Assembly: GCF_021390935.1 (NCBI RefSeq)
Contig: NZ_JAJPUI010000003.1
Coordinates: 1 to 64,000 of the forward strand
Direction: 5' to 3'
DNA: 64,000 nucleotides
Origin: Streptomyces sp. CC228A
Lineage (GTDB): Bacteria; Actinomycetota; Actinomycetes; Streptomycetales; Streptomycetaceae
In this document: piece by piece, positions 60,755 through 64,000 of the stretch
Numbering within the stretch: position 1 is the stretch's first letter
How the letters are laid out: each line of letters opens with the position of its first letter
Translations under genes and position numbers: made by a program
Notes under the pieces: model-generated
Told to the model about the DNA's origin: nothing
The model's input: only the letters and a program-made list of their open reading frames with translations
Database searches by the model: none

Positions 60755-62041
60755 TTACTCGACCGAGTACTCCTTGAGGGAGTTGATGTTGGTCTTCCAC
60801 TTCTCGGCGGTCGTGTCGAGGCCCTGCTCGACGGAGGCGTTGCCCTTGAGGATCTCGACGTACTGCTTGGTCCACTCGGCGAACATGTCGCTGACGCCGG
60901 CGACCGCGGGGCGCGGGGTGGAGTCGGCGAGGACGTTCTTGAAGGCGGCCCGGATCGGGTCCGCGACGACCTTGACGGTGTAGGCGTCGTCACGGGTCGG
61001 CAGGACGCCGGTCTGGAGGGAGGCGAACTCCTGCGACTCGGCGGAGGTCATGAAGGCGACGAACTTCTGGGCCGCGTCCTTGCGGGGGGCGTCGGCGCCG
61101 TTGTAGACGACCAGGTTGTGGCCGCCGGTGGGCGTGCCCGCCTGGCCGGAGGAGCCGGCCGGCACGGCGGCGACACCGAGGTTGTCCTTGTTCTTGAAGG
61201 CCTTGCCGGTCAGGTCGTCGGCCGTGGACCACGGGCCGTTGACGACCATGGCGACCTTGCCGTCCTTGAAGGCGGCCTGCATGTTGTTGTAGCCGTCGGT
61301 GTAGTCCGGCTTGACCGCGACACCGCTCTTGATCATGTCGACGACGGTCTGGACGGCCTTCTTGCCGCGCTCGTCGTTGACGGTGATCTTCTTGTTGTCG
61401 GTGTCGACCATCAGGCCGCCCTCGCCGTACAGGAACGGCAGGGCGAAGTAGCTGTCCGGGTTGAGGTAGATGCCGTCGACGCCGGTCTTGTCCTTGATGG
61501 TCTTCGCGGCCGTGGACAGCTCGGCCCAGGTCTTCGGCGGCTGCACGCCGGCCTTCGCGAAGACCTCCTTGTTGTAGAGGAGGGCGAGGGCGTCGGTGAC
61601 CTGCGGGACGCCGTAGAGCTTGCCGTCGACCTTGGCGCCGTCGACCAGGCCCTGGTTGAAGGAGCCGATCTCCTTGACGGCGGGGGTGCCGTCGAGCGGG
61701 GCGAGGTACTGGAGCTCGGCGAGGCCGGCGGTCCAGCCGACGTCGGCGCGCAGCACGTCCGGGGCGTTGCCGGCCTGGGCGGCGGTCTTGTACTTCTGCT
61801 CGGCCTCGGCGAACGGGACGTTCTGGTACTTGACCTTGATGTCCTTGTTGGCCGCCTCGAACTTCTCGATCAGCTTCTTGTACGTCGGCGCCTCGTTCGT
61901 GGCGTCCGACGTGTCCCACCAGGTGATGGTGACCGGACCGTCGGCCGCCTTCTTGTCCCCGTCGCCACTTCCGCCGCCGCACGCCGTGGCCGCGAGGGCC
62001 AGGCTCGCGACGAGCGCGGTGGCTGCTATGCCACGCCGCAT
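60755..62041 (-). CDS. malE: Maltose/maltodextrin-binding lipoprotein
   Basis: The 428-residue protein has a lipoprotein signal (RRGIAATALVASLALAATAC, lipobox ending in Cys near residue 20) and the extracellular solute-binding fold with VTITWWDTSDATNEAP and GPWSTADDL. It captures maltose/maltodextrin and delivers it to MalFG. It is the first gene of the operon. The divergent malR gene and the operator-like repeats lie upstream, so MalR repression is predicted. Confidence 0.96.
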   Translation of the reverse strand: MRRGIAATALVASLALAATACGGGSGDGDKKAADGPVTITWWDTSDATNEAPTYKKLIEKFEAANKDIKVKYQNVPFAEAEQKYKTAAQAGNAPDVLRADVGWTAGLAELQYLAPLDGTPAVKEIGSFNQGLVDGAKVDGKLYGVPQVTDALALLYNKEVFAKAGVQPPKTWAELSTAAKTIKDKTGVDGIYLNPDSYFALPFLYGEGGLMVDTDNKKITVNDERGKKAVQTVVDMIKSGVAVKPDYTDGYNNMQAAFKDGKVAMVVNGPWSTADDLTGKAFKNKDNLGVAAVPAGSSGQAGTPTGGHNLVVYNGADAPRKDAAQKFVAFMTSAESQEFASLQTGVLPTRDDAYTVKVVADPIRAAFKNVLADSTPRPAVAGVSDMFAEWTKQYVEILKGNASVEQGLDTTAEKWKTNINSLKEYSVE

Positions 62042-62781
62042 GTGAACTCCTTCGAACGATCCCGGTTGCTGCAGACCGCTCCTTCGCGGGGGCGCCGGGT
62101 TGCCAGGAACGTAACAGGGATGAAAACGCGCCGAAAGACCTTGCGGCAAATTTCTGCAAGGCCCGGGGATCGTTACATCCACGTGTCCCTACAGTTGCCG
62201 TCGCATCGCTTGACACCCCAGGCGCAGCCGCCTCCCGACCGCTTCCACCCGCCTCGGCAAGGGCTCTTGCACCGCGCTGTCCGGCTCTGCAAGCCTTTGC
62301 ACGGCTCTTGCAGAAGCGTCGCATACCGGCCTGCCGCCGGACGGCGGCCGGCGACGGGCCGGAGCACCGCGCCGCGGCCCCGCCTCGGGGGGTGGACGGC
62401 ATCCCTGAGACCCGCTCCGTACGGCATGCAGCGGTTCGGGGCGCCGGCGAAGGGGCCCGCGGCCCCGCAGGCACCACTCCGGCCCGCCCCCGCACCGCAC
62501 CGCACCGCACCGGCACCACACCCCCGGTGGCCGGACCGCACCGGCGCCGCAACTCCCGGTGGCCGCACGACCGCACCGCGCGACCGGGCACCCGTGGGCG
62601 GGGCGGCTCGCGCACGGCGGCGAGCCGTGCGGGGCGGCCGGGCCGCGGGCGCCCCGGGTACGGGCGCGAGTGGCACGGCAGCACCGCTTCAGGCGCCCGG
62701 GGCGCGGGCCACGGGCGCTCGTACCGGCGGATTCCCGCACCTGGTGGGCAATCCGACGCGCGCCCGGTACAGTCGCACCAC
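62042..62781. promoter_or_regulatory. malE-malR intergenic control region with Mal operator repeats
   Basis: The region has an imperfect palindrome of CTTGC...GCAAG form at 62140-62160 and further half-sites at 62266-62270 (CTTGC), 62287-62293 (CTGCAAG) and 62307-62313 (CTTGCAG). These match the CTTGCA-type sites near aml. A TACAGT (62768-62773) lies 8 bp before the malR ATG, hinting at a leaderless malR message. The rest is low-complexity and carries no gene that I can support. Confidence 0.6.
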
Positions 62782-63852
62782 ATGACCGCGCGGCTTGCCG
62801 ACATCGCAGCCCAGGCGGGGGTCAGTGAGGCCACAGTCAGCCGCGTGCTCAACGGCAAGCCCGGCGTGGCCTCGGCCACCCGCCAGTCCGTGCTGGCCGC
62901 ACTGGACGTGCTCGGCTACGAACGGCCCGTGCGGCTGCGGCAGCGCAGCGCCGGCCTCGTGGGCCTGATCACCCCCGAGTTGGAGAACCCGATCTTCCCC
63001 GCGCTGGCGCAGGTCATCGGCCAGGCGCTGACCCGGCAGGGGTACACGCCGGTGCTGGCCACGCAGACGCCGGGCGGCTCCACCGAGGACGAGCTCACCG
63101 AGATGCTCGTGGACCGGGGCGTGGCCGGGATCATCTTCGTGTCCGGACTGCACGCCGACACCACCGCCGACACCCAGCGCTACGACCAGCTGCGCGGCAA
63201 GGGCGTCCCGTTCGTCCTCCTCAACGGCTTCTCCCCGCACATCCAGGCGGCGTTCGTCTCGCCCGACGACCGGGCGGCGATGAAGCTGGCCGTCACCCAC
63301 CTCGCGTCCCTCGGCCACAGCCACATCGGGCTGGCCGTCGGCCCGAAGCGGTTCGTGCCGGTGCTGCGCAAGATCGAGGGCTTCCACACCGGCATGCGCG
63401 AGCGGCTCGGGCTGACCCCCGAACAGACCGAGGAGCTCGTCCAGCACTCCCTGTACACGCTCGAAGGCGGACAGGCAGCAGCGGCGGCGCTCATCGACCG
63501 CGGCTGCACGGCGGTGGTGTGCGCCAGCGACATGATGGCGCTCGGCGCGATCCGGGCCGCCCGGCAGAAGGGGCTGCACGTGCCCCGCGACGTGTCCGTG
63601 GTGGGCTTCGACGACTCCCCCCTCATAGCGTTCACCGACCCGCCGCTCACCACGATCCGGCAGCCCGTGCAGGCCATGGGGCAGGCGGCGGTCAGGGCGC
63701 TGCTGGAGGAGATCGGCGGCACCCCGGCGCCGCACGGGGAGTTCGTCTTCATGCCCGAGCTGGTCGTTCGCGGTTCAACCGCCTCCGGCCCCCAGGGACA
63801 GAGGTCCCCCGAGAGGCGTACGGCTGGCGACGGAAATCCGTTTGAAGGATGA
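62782..63852 (+). CDS. malR: LacI-family maltose repressor MalR
   Basis: The 356-residue protein has the LacI helix-turn-helix (LADIAAQAGVSEATVSRVLNG, residues 5-25) and an effector domain with FVSPDDRAAMKLAVTHLASLGH. It is divergent from malE, as malR is in S. coelicolor, where it represses maltose and maltodextrin genes. It resembles the LacI gene at 55876 closely. The ATG at 62782 agrees with the start of the HTH. Confidence 0.94.
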   Translation: MTARLADIAAQAGVSEATVSRVLNGKPGVASATRQSVLAALDVLGYERPVRLRQRSAGLVGLITPELENPIFPALAQVIGQALTRQGYTPVLATQTPGGSTEDELTEMLVDRGVAGIIFVSGLHADTTADTQRYDQLRGKGVPFVLLNGFSPHIQAAFVSPDDRAAMKLAVTHLASLGHSHIGLAVGPKRFVPVLRKIEGFHTGMRERLGLTPEQTEELVQHSLYTLEGGQAAAAALIDRGCTAVVCASDMMALGAIRAARQKGLHVPRDVSVVGFDDSPLIAFTDPPLTTIRQPVQAMGQAAVRALLEEIGGTPAPHGEFVFMPELVVRGSTASGPQGQRSPERRTAGDGNPFEG

Positions 63853-63888
63853 TCGAACAGATGGAGCTTTCTGGCAGACTCTTCCCCC

Positions 63889-64000
63889 ATGGGTGACGGG
63901 ACATTGACGACGTTGGACGGCCGCACGGCGGCCCCGACAACCCCTGTGGAGGAGGCCCGGACAGGCCGCCCGGAGGAGCAGCCGACCGCTTGGCAGCGGC
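63889..64000 (+). CDS. Partial gene, product unknown
   Basis: The frame opens at the ATG at 63889 (MGDGTLTTLDGRTAAP...), 36 bp after malR, and runs off the window end. The 37 visible residues are hydrophilic and Pro/Thr/Glu-rich with no domain. The presence of a gene here agrees with an unnamed Streptomyces gene after malR, but this is low confidence. Confidence 0.45.
   Translation, partial: MGDGTLTTLDGRTAAPTTPVEEARTGRPEEQPTAWQR

Overview
The window is chromosomal DNA of a Streptomyces-like actinomycete. The DNA is very GC-rich with strong G/C third-position bias, GTG and TTG starts are common, and the gene content and order (aceE - lipB/lipA - glnA - glnII - pullulanase/amylase - aglA/malGFE/malR) match the conserved core of Streptomyces chromosomes as I recall it from S. 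coelicolor. I see no tRNA, rRNA, CRISPR array or intact transposase.

Layout. 1-7.9 kb: a C-terminally truncated HD-domain gene, aceE with palindromic promoter elements, a WYL regulator, an SDR oxidoreductase, a small acidic protein, a GNAT acetyltransferase and a TIGR01777-type epimerase. 7.9-10.8 kb: a 1.3-kb non-coding block with a 23-bp minisatellite, then an FAD oxidoreductase gene broken by two -1 shifts. 10.8-18.4 kb: an HTH regulator (one shift), lipB, lipA, a small protein, a DUF4191 protein, an RDD protein, and glnA with a textbook GlnR box. 18.4-20.9 kb: about 2.5 kb that looks inserted at the 3' end of glnA; it carries a beta-propeller-like gene and is bounded by a 14-bp copy of the glnA 3' end. 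21-26.8 kb: a small protein, an MGT-like glycosyltransferase, G-rich repeats, small conserved proteins, an ArsC-like protein, a secreted RlpA-like protein and a Gfo/Idh/MocA oxidoreductase.

27.0-30.8 kb: a translationally coupled pair, a TROVE-like/vWA protein (one shift) and an ARPP-like protein with a Fis-type C-terminal helix-turn-helix, directly followed by the GlnR box and gene of glnII. This pair is my best candidate for a poorly described system. 30.8-42.2 kb: a PepSY membrane protein and partner, an epimerase, a DUF1996 secreted protein, a lipoprotein, a sigma-like two-part protein (one shift), a PF10118 hydrolase with a coupled PDR/VanB flavin-FeS reductase, and a TetR regulator. 42.3-49.5 kb: a giant secreted alpha-amylase/pullulanase fusion and a CBM20 alpha-amylase. 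50.3-55.4 kb: an HTH regulator with two coupled small genes, bracketed by a 190-bp direct repeat, next to a PMT-like membrane glycosyltransferase (two shifts). 55.9-64 kb: the maltodextrin locus, malE-malF-malG-aglA-lacI on the minus strand and divergent malR.

How the genes work together. The secreted amylase and pullulanase cut starch and glycogen to maltodextrins. MalEFG imports them (no ATPase gene is present here, so a shared MsiK-type ATPase is expected), and AglA hydrolyses them. CTTGCA-type repeats upstream of aml and between malE and malR suggest common MalR control. GlnA and GlnII are both under predicted GlnR control. LipB/LipA make lipoyl groups for complexes such as the AceE-dependent pyruvate dehydrogenase.

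Caution: eight single-base deletions in G/C runs break six otherwise well-preserved genes, all in the same sense (one base missing). This points to residual assembly indels rather than real pseudogenes.
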